A stretch of DNA of 59,761 bases from Bremia lactucae (lineage: Eukaryota > Oomycota > Peronosporomycetes > Peronosporales > Peronosporaceae). Shown piece after piece: positions 18,848 through 29,845 of the stretch; the stretch's first letter is position 1; every line of letters starts with the position of its first letter. The stretch is taken from contig NW_027152213.1 of NCBI RefSeq assembly GCF_004359215.1, forward strand, positions 2,322,411-2,382,171, written 5' to 3'. A model generated the notes under the pieces. The model searched no databases. It was not told the DNA's origin and worked only from the letters and a program-made list of their open reading frames with translations. The position numbers and the translations under genes are program-made.

Positions 18848-21800
18848 TTAATTACGCGCGTATAAAGTAATGCTACGTGCATACTCCCACAATTGCCTCA
18901 GTTTTTCAATATCCGCATCGCCCTCTGCTAGCAATTCTCGCACTTTTTGCGCCAGCCGAACGCTCTCAAGTTCCGTGTTGGCCTTCAAAGAGCGTTCAAA
19001 CTGCTCCGATTTTTTTGCGGCACATTCAATCACTTCATTCGGGAGCTTGGCCAGCATGGCCACATTGATACCATAGCTCTTGGGGCACATGCCTTCCTCA
19101 AGCTTGTAAAGAAACGTTACCTTACGCTCATTCTCAGAATCCACGATACACCCCATATGACCAAGTGATACGTTGTCATTATCTGCATATTCTTCCACGA
19201 GAGAGTGGTAGTGTGTCGCGAACATCGTTCGGCACTGGACTTCGCTTAGCAGATACTCGACAACCGAGTATGCAATGGCAGTGCCATCGAATGTCGACGT
19301 TCCTCGTCCCAACTCATCCAAAATTACAAGCGAATGACTAGTTGCGTGATTTAAAATCGTTGCTGTTTCAGCCAGTTCTACAAAAAGGGTACTTTGGCCA
19401 GCTAGGATGCGATCGGAAGCCCCGATTCGAGTAAATATTCGATCAACGGGACTTAGACGACACCTTGATGCGGGAACAAAGCTGCCGATTTGCGCCATGA
19501 GGGTTAAAATGCAGGTTTGACGCAGCAGCGTCGATTTTCCGCCCATATTTGGTCCACTTAGAAGAATCAGTTGACCCTTCTTTTCAATACCAAGTCGTGT
19601 ATGATTTGGAATGAAGTCACCGTTTCTATATGTCGCAGCTACACATGGGTGCACGCCTTCTACAATATCAATAAACGGGACTCCTCCGTTTGCAGTGCTT
19701 GCAGCAACCACCTCGGGCTTTGTGTATCCTTCGCTCTGACTGCTGAATAATGCAAGACTGACTAAGCAATCCAGTACAGCGAGACAATGTACTGCTTTAA
19801 TCCAGTACTTGTAGTCTTCATCAAACTTATGAAAGATGCGCCGTGTCTGATCCTTCAAAGCTTCCTCTTTCTGATCCTCTGCATTAGCCAATCGCTTAAG
19901 TAATGCACGAATGGTTGCAGTATGGAAGCGCTTGTATCCTTTCTTGCGTGATTTAAGCTCATATTCTCTCGGCTGCTTTGACAGTGCGCTTTCTGGAACT
20001 TCCAATTGATAACGATCTTCTTTTTTTTTACCCCAGTAGGCTATCTGGTGGCACTGCAGCGCCTTGCGTTGGTCACTTAAATATGCCGCGAGCTCGTTCT
20101 CTACCTGAGCAATCTCAGCACAAGCTGCGTCGAATTCTTGGTCGACCTCAGCTCGAGGAACAATCACGCCGCTTTTTTTGGCTGAAGCTTGGTCAAAGCT
20201 GCGCTTGAAAAATTCTAACTTTTCTGTAAGATCCGGAAAATGCCCATGCTTCGAGCCAGGATGGACCCCGTCCACGATATTGTATCGCTTGAGTAACGTC
20301 TGAAGAATTGGAGAACTTGACTGCAATAAGCGAGGTCCCACCTCGAGCGTAAGGGTCATTGCCGCGTCAAATCCGTTCAAAACGGCCAGAAAATCCTTAA
20401 TTTTGCGAACATTGTATATCTGTGATTCGTACATAATCGCACGACTGTCTGGATGCTCCTTCGAGCGATGCGCAGACCCAAGCGCGTGGATTCGAGCCAA
20501 CAAACGCTCTAAATCGGGTAAATTACGAAGAAATTCGCGAATATTCATCATCAAGTTACCATTCTGTCCTAACGCTTCAACTGCATCGAGTCGCTCTTGA
20601 ATGTCGCTGATCTTGCACAATGGTTTCAGTACCCACTCTTGGAACATTCGACGGCCAAAGCTGGTTACAGTCTTATCCATAATATCTATAAGGGAGCCTG
20701 AGCGTAGGCCATTAGAATTGTTGCACAGCAATTCCAAATTTTGAATCGTCCGCGAGTCTAATACAACATAATGCTGACCTAACTCCGACTTTGCAGCTGA
20801 CACAGAAATTTTACTTGCACGTGCTTCTCGTGCCTCTTCGTCCGAAGGCTTGTACCGCTTAAAGTTGCACAGGGAAAGCAACTCTTGGTCGATAAGACTC
20901 CGTCGCAGGTGCCAAATGCAACCACCTAAAGCACTTATTGCAAGCTGACCCTTAGGTTTCACAGCTTTATCCATTTCTAGGAAATATAGCATTTCATCTG
21001 GCCATCCATGCTCTTTGAAGTACCCTGCGCGCTCAATTTCATCGATGGTCTTCGATGCATCCCAAAACTCTTTACCTACTCGTAAAGCGGAGTGGATAGC
21101 GGCTGGTGCAGCATGCTGCAACAACATTTTCGAATCATGACAAAGATTAAAACGCTCGGTTACAATTTCCATAATGTGAAATTGGGCAAAGAGTGTTTTC
21201 AAGCGGTCTCTTTGCTCAGTATCATCAAATTCAGAAACTTGAAATGCACCCGTAGCACAGTCTACCATACATATACCAAAGCGGACGGATCTTTGCGTAA
21301 CATCGCAAAGTTCTTTCAGTGCTAAAAGATACGTTGCCGCCTGGGATTGCGAAGTTATTGGCGCATCGAGGAAGCTGCCAGTATTCGTACCAATCGATAA
21401 TAACGAGCACATTTCACGACGAACAACTTTTGCCTTCTTAGCCAGCGATTTATTCCGGGTCTTTAACATTTCGGGGGTTTCTGTTTGCTCGACCCGCGCG
21501 ACACGATAGCCCTTGGCAACCAATTGGGCCGACATTTTTGAGTATGCAATCTCTGGAAAACCAGAATGAGCTTTGTCGCCTTTCATATAAATAAGGTTTA
21601 ACTCTTTATAGCCCACGTCAGCGTCCATGTGAAACAGTTCATAAAACTTGCCAACTTTAAAAAAGAGCACCGTGTCCATATTCTTGGACTTCACTTCCCA
21701 CCACTGTACCATAGCTGGGGTTTCCTTTTTTAAGAAATCCAACGGAACTTCTAGAGTGCGTGGATCAAAGTCGGGCGAGTCGGGTGGATTGCCATTAATA

Positions 21801-22609
21801 TCGTGGCGGTTTTCATACAGCCACGGAAAAGAATCGTGAATGTGGTTGCCTGCACCCGCCACGGAATTTAGCAAGGCAGGGTCTTTTTCTGCAGTTGCCT
21901 TTTTATCGCGACTCGAATCACATGTCTCTTCCGGCCACTTTTGTTTTGCCGCAGCTGGTGGAGACATAAAAGGTTTAACCGGAATTTTGACCTTTTGAAT
22001 CGCGGCAGGAGCACTTTTCCGCCGCTTTTTATAAGGCAACGATTCGTGCTCATTAGAAGAGTCCATGAGCTCATCAATTTCAGCATCTGAAGGCTCTTCT
22101 TCCTCGCAGCTAAACTCTGACGCCTCGCCGTCACCTCCTTCTTCGGAACCCTCGTGCTCCCACTCCTCCTCGCTGATTACTATGTTGCGAAATTTTGAGT
22201 TTTTCTTTCGTTCGTCTCGCTCTTCTCGCTCTTCTTCTGAGTCGTCGTCATCCTTGATGATCAGCTTTCCGACAGCTTGGTTTGGCGACTGCCTTGGCTT
22301 TAATATAATCTTCTTCACAGGTTCGTCCTCCTCGGAACTCGTGCCTAGAAAATCCTCGTACGGTTTTCGTATGATAACTCCGCTCGATGCTGTTACTTGG
22401 CCTCGTAATGCCGCATCAATTGCCGTCGTGGTTTGTTTCAATTTAGGAGAGAACGCGATCCTCTTGCGTGTAATATCCGGCGACTTTTTCTTGGAGTGAC
22501 TGGCGCTACTTGCCAATTGTACAGCAGCGCTATTCTTCTTCGTTGAGGCGCTCTCTGACGATGGGGGGCTGAAGAAATTAAGCAACGAGCTCTGCGTTCT
22601 ATGCTTCAT
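18848..22609 (-). CDS. MSH6: DNA mismatch repair protein MSH6 (MutS alpha subunit)
   Basis: An intronless 1253-residue protein. I place the start at the ATG at 22609-22607; the frame is open ten codons further to a GTG, but the ATG opens directly into a PCNA-binding PIP box (QSSLLNFF, residues 6-13), the normal MSH6 N-terminus. A long acidic, disordered region follows (about 90-190). MutS domain I starts near 305, with the mismatch-reading Phe-x-Glu at KFYELF (322-324). The connector, lever and clamp fill the centre. The ATPase has GPNMGGKS (Walker A, 1019-1026), LVILDELGRGTSTFDG (signature and Walker B, about 1094-1109) and the MFATHYHS histidine. The C-terminal helix-turn-helix matches the dimer interface with MSH2. 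MSH6-MSH2 recognises base mismatches and one-base loops in the nucleus. All key residues are present, so it should be functional. A 3-kb transposon sits 47 bases upstream of the ATG. Confidence 0.95.
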   Translation of the reverse strand: MKHRTQSSLLNFFSPPSSESASTKKNSAAVQLASSASHSKKKSPDITRKRIAFSPKLKQTTTAIDAALRGQVTASSGVIIRKPYEDFLGTSSEEDEPVKKIILKPRQSPNQAVGKLIIKDDDDSEEEREERDERKKNSKFRNIVISEEEWEHEGSEEGGDGEASEFSCEEEEPSDAEIDELMDSSNEHESLPYKKRRKSAPAAIQKVKIPVKPFMSPPAAAKQKWPEETCDSSRDKKATAEKDPALLNSVAGAGNHIHDSFPWLYENRHDINGNPPDSPDFDPRTLEVPLDFLKKETPAMVQWWEVKSKNMDTVLFFKVGKFYELFHMDADVGYKELNLIYMKGDKAHSGFPEIAYSKMSAQLVAKGYRVARVEQTETPEMLKTRNKSLAKKAKVVRREMCSLLSIGTNTGSFLDAPITSQSQAATYLLALKELCDVTQRSVRFGICMVDCATGAFQVSEFDDTEQRDRLKTLFAQFHIMEIVTERFNLCHDSKMLLQHAAPAAIHSALRVGKEFWDASKTIDEIERAGYFKEHGWPDEMLYFLEMDKAVKPKGQLAISALGGCIWHLRRSLIDQELLSLCNFKRYKPSDEEAREARASKISVSAAKSELGQHYVVLDSRTIQNLELLCNNSNGLRSGSLIDIMDKTVTSFGRRMFQEWVLKPLCKISDIQERLDAVEALGQNGNLMMNIREFLRNLPDLERLLARIHALGSAHRSKEHPDSRAIMYESQIYNVRKIKDFLAVLNGFDAAMTLTLEVGPRLLQSSSPILQTLLKRYNIVDGVHPGSKHGHFPDLTEKLEFFKRSFDQASAKKSGVIVPRAEVDQEFDAACAEIAQVENELAAYLSDQRKALQCHQIAYWGKKKEDRYQLEVPESALSKQPREYELKSRKKGYKRFHTATIRALLKRLANAEDQKEEALKDQTRRIFHKFDEDYKYWIKAVHCLAVLDCLVSLALFSSQSEGYTKPEVVAASTANGGVPFIDIVEGVHPCVAATYRNGDFIPNHTRLGIEKKGQLILLSGPNMGGKSTLLRQTCILTLMAQIGSFVPASRCRLSPVDRIFTRIGASDRILAGQSTLFVELAETATILNHATSHSLVILDELGRGTSTFDGTAIAYSVVEYLLSEVQCRTMFATHYHSLVEEYADNDNVSLGHMGCIVDSENERKVTFLYKLEEGMCPKSYGINVAMLAKLPNEVIECAAKKSEQFERSLKANTELESVRLAQKVRELLAEGDADIEKLRQLWEYARSITLYARN

Positions 22610-22655
22610 CTTGGCTATCACGGGTACCCGCACTGCCACTTAAAGCTCAAAATGA

Positions 22656-22665
22656 ATAACAAAAA
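22656..22665. repeat. Target-site duplication of Mutator-like element, left
   Basis: ATAACAAAAA, identical to 25696-25705 on the other side of the element. Ten bases fits the 8-11 base duplications made by Mutator-like transposases. Confidence 0.85.
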
Positions 22666-22836
22666 GCCGCGGCTATGGCCACAGACATAATTACTACGGC
22701 CACAGACATAACTACTACGGCCACAGATATAAAGTAAACTTACAACATGCTAAATTATGATTGGTTTAAATTTCCAAATCAGGTATCCTGACAATACAAA
22801 TCGCAACTTTTTTTATTTCTATCGACCGATTTTCTG
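22666..22836. repeat. Left terminal inverted repeat of the MULE with subterminal tandem units
   Basis: Begins GCCGCGGCTATGGCCACA. The first 75 bases hold about three 24-base units of the form CTACGGCCACAGACATAA, which recur inverted in the right TIR. The match to the right end extends to the ATCGACCGATTTT phrase at about 22836. Confidence 0.85.
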
Positions 22837-23067
22837 TGACCTGTCGGACTGCGGCGTTGCTAGCACGAGCTTCCGCGACGTGTTTTTTGCCGTGCTTCTC
22901 TTTCTCTTTCTCTCTCGCTCTCTCTCTCGCTCCCTTAGCTTTATATAGAACATTCTTGACTGTGTCTGATAAAATCGTCCAATATTCTGACTGACTGTGC
23001 CGATCCTATTTGCTCTGATTTATCTAGTTACACAGTTTTTCACCGCACTAACGACTATTAATATTCA

Positions 23068-25475
23068 ATGGACGCTGAGCAGCAGGAAGCAGACAGTTCA
23101 CTGAGCGGAAGGCCATGGAAGATCATATCAATAAGATGGAGGCTGCAAAGGGCTATGGAGTTGTCATCAAATCCTCTTTACAAGCAAAGAGATGGCAGCC
23201 AAGTTGTTCAATATAAATGTAGTCGTGAAGGTTTAGACCGGAACCGTCACAGACTTTCCCAAAAAACAAGAAGTCGAATGGCAAAAGACAGTGCCCTCAT
23301 TGACTGCCCTTACAAAGGAGTTGGATCAGAAGCAAGAGGTAAGCTATGCAATATTTTTGAGTAAATTTACATAAGATATTAATGCATTAACAATCTCTAC
23401 CTTCCTTACAGACAGCATTTGGTCCTTTACAGCCACTTGCAATGAACACAACCACGAATCCTTAATGTCCATCCAGTGCCCCAAGAGGAGAAAATTGCCG
23501 GACTCTTTCAGTATGAGTTGAAAGCCGGACAAGTCCAGACCATTTTGAGGGAGCAAGATGTGCCATTGGAGATCACCAAACGGAAACTTTGAAACATCAA
23601 GAAAAATGCCATGTAAAAGCTTGATGGACGAACCCGATGGATACGCTGTACCAAACCTTCTCGGATTACGGATTCGAAATAGACATCGAGAAGGACGCCT
23701 CGGGGCACATCATCCATCTCTTTTTTGCGCATCCATAAAACGTGGAGCTTGTTTGGAACCATTGCGGATGTGCTTTTGCTAAATTGCACATACAAAACCA
23801 GCAGAACACGATTTCCTCGGCTACACGTTGTTGGAAACACCAACCTTTATTCGACCTTCTCTGCCGCCTTTGTTTTCATGAAGAGCGAGGATGCTAACTC
23901 GTCCATGATCGCAATAAATTTATCAGACGATTGTTTCATTATGATCCTCTTTCAAAAGTTATTACGATTGACCGAAAGCTTGCGCTAACGAGGCATTACA
24001 GAACAGTTTTACCGCAGCATCCATCATACTTTGCATGTGGCACATTGAAAAGAACGTCGTTGCCAAATGTAAACCCCATTTTGCTGGGGAAGATGACGAA
24101 CAGTGGAAAGCGTTCTCAAAAGGATGGAGAATGGTAACGTATCAACTTCTTTTCTCTCTTTTTTTCTGCTTGCCATTGGAGATGTTTAGTCACATTCTAA
24201 TTTTTCTCGCTTTAATTATTATTTTTGTACAGGTCACCTATTCGAATACAAGACATGAATTCGAGGAAAACTGGAAAGCATTCCGGAGCAGTTGAAATGA
24301 GAACCACATGAATTCTATTGGTTATCTGTCAACGACATGGATCAATCCGCACAAGGAGAAGTTTGTTCGGGCGTGGACAAATTTGATACGGCATTTCGGT
24401 CACACCGTCACCTCCCGCGGAGAGGGTGCCCGCAGTATCCTAAAAGAACTTTACGCAAGCAGCATGAAAAATCTTCTTGGATGCTGTGAACGGATAATTC
24501 AATCGATCGAAAGCCTCGGGATTGAATATATCACAGGACTTGCCAAGCAGCAAATGAAGATCTTACCTTTGGACAGTTGCCCCACGTGGAAACATTTTTC
24601 AAGATGTCAATAGAAAGATTACCTATTATGCCCTTCGGAAAGTATTTGGAAAGGTAAAATTGAAATATTTTAGTGGTATTTTGCCTGCATCGTCACTTCA
24701 ATCATTTATTGACTAAGATTTGTATTTACAGCTGGAAAAAGCTCGACGTCCATTGGCAGATCGTCCTAATCCATGTACCTCCACTTTTACTACTGTCTGG
24801 GGGATACCTTGTGAGCACCGGTTGCGGTTGATCATCGAGAGGAGACTTCAATTGAATGATATAGATGTTCATTGGCACCTCCATCAATTTCCTCCACCAC
24901 GTCTCCTGTTGTTGACCAACCTGACAATGTTTTACCAGCCTTACTTGAAAAAATTCAAGAAAACTTTCATAATCTTCCTCAACACCAGAAAGAGGCAGTA
25001 GAGAACGAGCTGACAGATTAAGCGCAAGTATTTTTTTAAGCGCAGGTATTTTTTTAGCGCAGGTATTTTTTTGCTCTTCTTTGTTGTTTCCATGGGTACT
25101 TTCAATTGCTAATGCACTTTAAATTAGCAAACACCACAGGTTCTAGACGAGCCGGAAGTTGCGCGAACAAAAGGAAGGTTTAGCACAAGCAACAACACCT
25201 CTACGCAACGAGACCCGTCACATTTTGAATATATAGAGGGGATAACTTTAAAGAGGAGGAAGGTGCCAAAATGCAGTGCTTGCCATCAAACAAGACATCG
25301 ACGTACTTTTGCAGCGTGCTCTGTAAATGTTCAAGCTCGAATCAATATCTTTCAGCAGCCGGACCCTCCCGAACATCATCAACAAACACCTATCCATCTG
25401 ATTCATGAAGACATATATAGAAAAAAAGTTAGCTATCCTCGTCCTTATTTATATCTAAAAAAATCATTACATTAG
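23068..25475 (+). pseudogene. MULE transposase, FAR1-like, with three introns, inactive
   Basis: The plus-strand remnant begins MDAEQQEADSS. It shows a FAR1/WRKY-like DNA-binding part (QVVQYKCSREG, LIDCPYKGVGSEARG, then after an intron TATCNEHNHESLMS), the DDE core (LLLNCTYKTSR, VITIDRKLAL, and MWHIEKNVVAKCKPHF), a SWIM zinc finger (CTSTFTTVWGIPCEH at about 24780) and a C-terminal CCHC knuckle (CSACHQTRHRRTFAAC at about 25280). Introns with GT-AG ends fit at 23339-23411, 24134-24232 and 24654-24731. Several frameshifts and stops lie between 23515 and 24000, and the first catalytic Asp, normally in LLLDCTYKT, is Asn. It cannot be active. A short tandem repeat (AGCGCAGGTATTTTTT, three units) lies at 25021-25072 before the knuckle exon. 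Confidence 0.8.
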
Positions 25476-25495
25476 GGGGTTTCAAAGTTAAAAAT

Positions 25496-25695
25496 ATCGG
25501 TCGATAGAAATCAAAAAAATCGGTCGAAAAAATCGCAATTTGTAATTGTCAGGATACCTGATTCGGAAATTTAAACCAAATATAATTTGGCATGTTGCAA
25601 ATTTACTTCATGTATGTGCCCTAATACTTTTGTCTGTGGCCGTAGTGGTTATGTCTGCGGCCGTAGTAGTTTTGAATGTGGCCATAGCCGCGGCC
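25496..25695. repeat. Right terminal inverted repeat of the MULE
   Basis: Reverse complement matches the left TIR, including CAGGTATCCTGACAAT and the GGCCGTAG units; ends ...CATAGCCGCGGCC. An extra ATCGACCGAT repeat makes it slightly longer than the left one. Confidence 0.85.
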
Positions 25696-25705
25696 ATAAC
25701 AAAAA
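25696..25705. repeat. Target-site duplication of Mutator-like element, right
   Basis: ATAACAAAAA, exact match to 22656-22665. Confidence 0.85.
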
Positions 25706-27026
25706 CACTTCATATAAAATTTGGGTTATCGCTTTCCGGAGCGAATTTTATCCAATAATGGGAGAAACTTCTTTCATTTCTTAATTGTGTTTGAAATCTC
25801 AATATATCCTTACCGTATTTAAGAAATTTTAGGTTTATCAAATAAGCTTAGATGCTCGTTATGATTTCCGTCTAAACATCAATAGTGTAAGCACCCCACC
25901 CATAACTTCCAGCCAATCAATTTTGTAATACATCTTGGCCTAAATCGATACATACAAATCATTGACATTTAGATGACAAAGGCACATACACAGTGGTTCA
26001 GAAATATTGTCATGTGCTACATTTTTACTGCTGTGATAGCTTTTAATATAATAACAATAACATTATTCAAATTTAATTTCTTTTGCTGCTTTTAACTATC
26101 TATGGGCGTCACGAAAACTACTAGAAGTTCACAAACCTAGTCTGCAACTCCTTGCATTGTTTCCAGATGCATGGCAAATGCTGCATTTTGTAGGCCGACG
26201 AATTTGTGATGCATTGGTAGGGTGGGGTAGGGGTAGGGTACGGGTAAGGTCTGGGATTGAAATTGGGATCGGGAATGATTTTGGGACTGGACATACTCAA
26301 ATGCAGTAGGCACTAAAATGGACAAAAGTATGGTTGTGATGGTCATTGTTCAGAACTACTTTCCACGACCCCTGAACAACCCTGAGGGTAGCTTGAAAAG
26401 GACATTTGCAACACTTGTGGCTTCTTTTCTCGCATTCTGAAGACGTTCATGATCGTGGCGGCTACCTGCATGCTTGTACTGAAACACTTATAGCTTAACT
26501 GCAAATCTGAACGGTTGCCCACTTTCTTTGACCGTGCTACTTAAGAAAATCCGTCCTCAAGCGCGGCAGCCTTCAATGCTTGCTCACCGGATTCCATGAA
26601 GTCCCATTCTTCGGTTAAAAGGCTGTTAATTGACATTTCAGCTGGAACTTGTAGTATGTACAGACGCACGACTCGTTGTATGTAAATATGCACGGCTTGA
26701 AGTATGTAAAGATGCACGGTGTAAAGTTATAGCGCGTGCTCGAATGTTTGACCTTTTTGCCAATTATTTGAAAATCTGAGACATGATTGGCAGGAAGTTT
26801 ATGGGTGGGGTGCGTTTAGAAATGGGTTGGATGCGTTTAGAAATTCCCATAAATGAAATACGCTCTTCAATACAATTTAATGCACTTTTTGATTTATCAA
26901 ATATTTTGTCAGATTTGGTATATCTTTGGCTTTCAGCTCGAGGATACTGATGAATGTTTGCTTTTTAGGTTTAAGTCGTTGAACGGACGCTTCAAAAGGT
27001 AGCCAAGAATATCAATACGGCTGTGT
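25706..27026. other. Intergenic region beyond the MULE; probable displaced MSH6 promoter and small tandem repeats
   Basis: The first 100 bases are what originally lay upstream of MSH6; on the minus strand they contain CCCATTATTGG (an inverted CCAAT). Two small imperfect tandem arrays are visible: 26651-26722, three ~25-base units with GTATGTAAAxATGCACG, and 26803-26844, two units of GGxTGCGTTTAGAAAT. The short frame at 26137-26346 is listed separately. Bases 26960-27026 look like retroelement leader (GTCGTTGAACGGAC, also found after the family-C LTR at 40643). Confidence 0.4.
26137..26346 (-). CDS. Possible small secreted protein, 69 residues
   Basis: A true ATG opens a hydrophobic leader (MTITTILLSILVPTAFEYVQS) that resembles a signal peptide, followed by a Ser/Gln stretch and PVPYPYPTLP, then FVGLQNAAFAMHLETMQG. 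There are no cysteines and no RxLR motif. I recognise no family. It could equally be a chance frame over the GGGTAGGGG-rich sequence around 26220, which supplies the Pro/Tyr codons. Transcript evidence would decide. Confidence 0.25.
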   Translation of the reverse strand: MTITTILLSILVPTAFEYVQSQNHSRSQFQSQTLPVPYPYPTLPMHHKFVGLQNAAFAMHLETMQGVAD

Positions 27027-27296
27027 GTAACGAGGCACCCTTTGCTAATACTTATAACATAACCAGTCAACCTGCACTGGTTACGGTGGGGTGCCTTGAC
27101 TACTTCACGCACACGACGTGCAGAAAAAAATCCTAAGTTGCTAAGAATTCTTAGCTACTAAAGTAAACTATAAGGCTTTAAGAAAGAGAAAAAAATAAAA
27201 CTTTTTAAAAGTATTAAGTTCCTACGTAAGTTCTATCTACTGTTGACTTTATTAAATTTATAACAAACTATGTATGACGCCTACTTGCGCTTGTAA
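27027..27296 (-). repeat. LTR-C fragment with leader, minus orientation
   Basis: TGTAACGAGGCACCCTTTGC... matches the reverse complement of the LTR at 40634-40365 with many point differences, and stops matching after CGCCTACTTGCGC. The adjoining left flank carries a piece of the family-C leader. Confidence 0.7.
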
Positions 27297-28439
27297 ACAT
27301 TAACAGTATTATTGCCTTCTTATCGATGACAGTTGGAGAAAACATAATTTTAACATTGACAGCTAACGTGGAGCATGCGATGTGCTTTTCTCGACTTTTG
27401 TTTCTTAAATGACAGCCTTTTAAGATGCCACTTCTTGCCCACAATAATAAAAAGCGGTAGACCGCTATAACTTTTTGCCGGTATGTAGTATCTTTTATTG
27501 GAGATTTGTGATTTCAGTGATGATTCCTTTACCAAAGCCACTTTAATATTGTATCTAATGATTTAAACAACGATGTTAAGAACAAGTGGTGCAACAGAAA
27601 AAGTCTTCAGCTAGACACCAAAGTAAATATCGCCTCCTTATTTCACGGTAATTTAGTACTGTCACTGTTGCTGCAGACTTTTACTGCACAAAGTTTCCAA
27701 ATCTTTGCAAAAGCGATCCTTTTGTATGGATTTGACGATGTGCCATTAGTTCTTAGACGTTCAGTTTAGCGCTTTCAATGTAATACTTGTAGCCATTTAA
27801 AATCCACAAAAATACCATTCCTTTTAAATCTTAAACTAATAATGTGTCCGGCTCACTTTCATCACCTTTTATATATATCAAATGTTTTTGCGTTTTCAAT
27901 TTTAATACCAACGTATCCAATTTAAAATCTCATACTAGATTCTACCACGTTCCTTTACTTAGCTCACATGTAATACATTAACATGTACATGTTTTTATCT
28001 ATCTCATGCTTATGTATTTCAGTTATGATATCTCATAATGATGTTCCAATTTTTCTGACGCTACGCTTTCGTCGTGAAAGGCACGCTGGAAATGATCTCT
28101 TCGCTTTCATCAGCATCGTACTCTCTTTTCATGACTTGTCAAACAATTGCGGGCGCTGTTCGCTTTTTCTCACCTGTTAATAACCGTACATCTAACATCG
28201 CCAAACGAAAACACGGCTTCTGATGTATATTCACTACTCTCATGTAGATAATTAGGGTGTGTGGCTATAGCGATTTCCTAATTTAATTTAGGGGGGTGTT
28301 GTTTCAAAGGCCAAAAGGGCAATCTAAAGACGATTCTAAAGGAATATCTTGATTTTTGTATGCAGTGGAATGATCCATACTGTGAAAATATTTTATATGA
28401 CGATTTTATTTAACACAGACGGGAAGGGTGTGTGGATGT
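27297..28439. other. AT-rich region, no gene seen
   Basis: No supported coding region on either strand. The short frames present are AT-rich and have no protein character. A G12 run lies at about 28446-28457 just beyond. Confidence 0.4.
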
Positions 28440-28569
28440 ACCAAGAGGGGGGGGGGGCTATACCAGCTCCCTAATTTTTTACTTCTTCATTTATTCTACT
28501 CATAGGATATAATACTTTTTTTATCTTATAGGAGAAAAAAATGTAACGGTAACGGGACACCCCGTTACA
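28440..28569 (-). repeat. End of a family-A LTR with polypurine tract
   Basis: The stretch ending ACACCCCGTTACA at 28569 and the following CATCCCTCCCTTAAACAAC match the LTR end plus polypurine tract (read on the minus strand AAGGGAGGGAT) of the element at 59353. The outer part of the LTR is not recognisable, so its left limit is uncertain. Confidence 0.6.
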
Positions 28570-28699
28570 TCATCCCTCCCTTAAACAACAGTCACTTTTG
28601 GTGACTGATGTAGAGTGACAGAGAATACTATAACGTCTCTCTCTCTGTAAATTAGACTTTTAAGTTATTAATTAAAATTCTGATTTTATTTGCGTTATT

Positions 28700-29845
28700 G
28701 GTTTTTTTCCAAACTCAATTCGTTTGAGCATGATATCGAAGCCCATGCGCGTAGCTTGCGAGGCCGCAAAGCTAGCAACTGTACGGACCATGGTGATGCT
28801 AGTGTTTCAGTAGACGCATTAGCGTCTACTGTAGGGAATTCGTCACCTCCTACTCCCATTAAAGGTGACTGGAGTAAGTCACCTGCTACGCCCATTTTAG
28901 GTGACTCGCCAAAGTCGGCGTCATCGCCCGACCCAGTGACTACAGTGAAGGCCTTCAGTTCACCTAGGGGCCACGCCCGTCAAACCTGCGGGTTCTAACG
29001 TGATGAAGAGATTGTTTGACTCGTCGGATCCCGTCCGTGGGGAGTCATCTTTTAATGACTCTTGACGATGATAACTCTGGTGACGTCAGGATGCATCACC
29101 TGATCGTATCGGTGACTTCGATAAGCATACTGCTGGTGGTGCTAGTATGCATCACCAGGGACAAAGTGATTCTAAGGATCGCCTCGAGAGTAATGTTAGC
29201 GTGAACATTAACATGATCAAACGGGAGAAGGACCGCAATGCTTTGCAGTTCGCTCCCGAAAAGAAACTCTAGTTGCCTTCTTTGGGCAGCATAAAGCGTT
29301 AGTCTCGTATGACCAACGATCGCCACAAAATTTGGTCATTCGACTCATCCAGCCTTCACAAGCCGGGTGAGGACGAAACGGAATTCCTCATCGATGGTAC
29401 ACATGTAAGCGGTCAAAGGATGTCACTACGTCGTTCCAAGCTTGGAAACCATTTGCACAGAATGTGCAAAGCATAAGCCGCGAGGCCTGGCTTGGCAAAC
29501 TGGATGCATTTCATGACCGGTTCAAGAATGGGCCGTGGTCGGTGCCCGCTAGAAGCTGCACCGTTTGTCTAGAGAGGCAGGGTTACCTTGCCTCTCGTGG
29601 GGGGACTCAGGTCCATGCTGTTTTAAGGGTGTAGGTCATGTCCCTAAGGAAGCATACTCCTTAAAGATTCTCGTTGGAGGACACACATCTCTTATGGGAT
29701 GCGCGATGGGATTGATAACCTCCAATCCTTTACAAGCGCGAGAGGTGTTTAGCCTCGCCAACGTTCGAACACCTTTCATCCCACGGCGCTTCAAGAAGCG
29801 TTTACCAAGGAAAAGCTTCTCAAATCTCGAATACGTCAATTGATG
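28700..29845 (+). pseudogene. Family-A antisense ORF, copy 1, decayed
   Basis: It starts about 130 bases inside the LTR and reads away from it, opposite to the sense of the element. The first part is low-complexity (DALASTVGNSSPPTPIKGD), followed by an acidic part (DRIGDFDKHTAGG) and KREKDRNALQF. The conserved second half reads SREAWLGKLDAFHDRFKNG, then CLEREGYL, with several frameshifts, and MRDGIDNLQS. Copy 2 has REAWLQRLNAIRLKFEK and MRDAIDVLQS at the same places. No family is recognised. Confidence 0.5.

Larger units (their letters stand above)
22666..25695 (+). mobile_element. Mutator-like DNA transposon (MULE) inserted upstream of MSH6
   Basis: A 3.03-kb element bounded by long inverted repeats (22666-22836 and 25496-25695) and a perfect 10-bp target duplication. 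It contains a decayed multi-exon transposase on the plus strand, pointing away from MSH6. The intact duplication and well-matched TIRs (roughly 85-90 percent by eye) show a single clean insertion. The left TIR now forms the immediate 5' flank of MSH6; the original promoter probably lies beyond 25705. Confidence 0.9.

Noticed and set aside
22065..22499. Plus-strand Ser-rich frame of 144 codons
   Set aside because: It is the antisense of the acidic region of MSH6 (Glu/Asp codons read as Ser/Leu on the other strand).
22890..22935. CT-rich tract as a promoter element of the MULE transposase
   Set aside because: It is a simple TTTCTC/CTCTCG microsatellite; no evidence for promoter function beyond its position.
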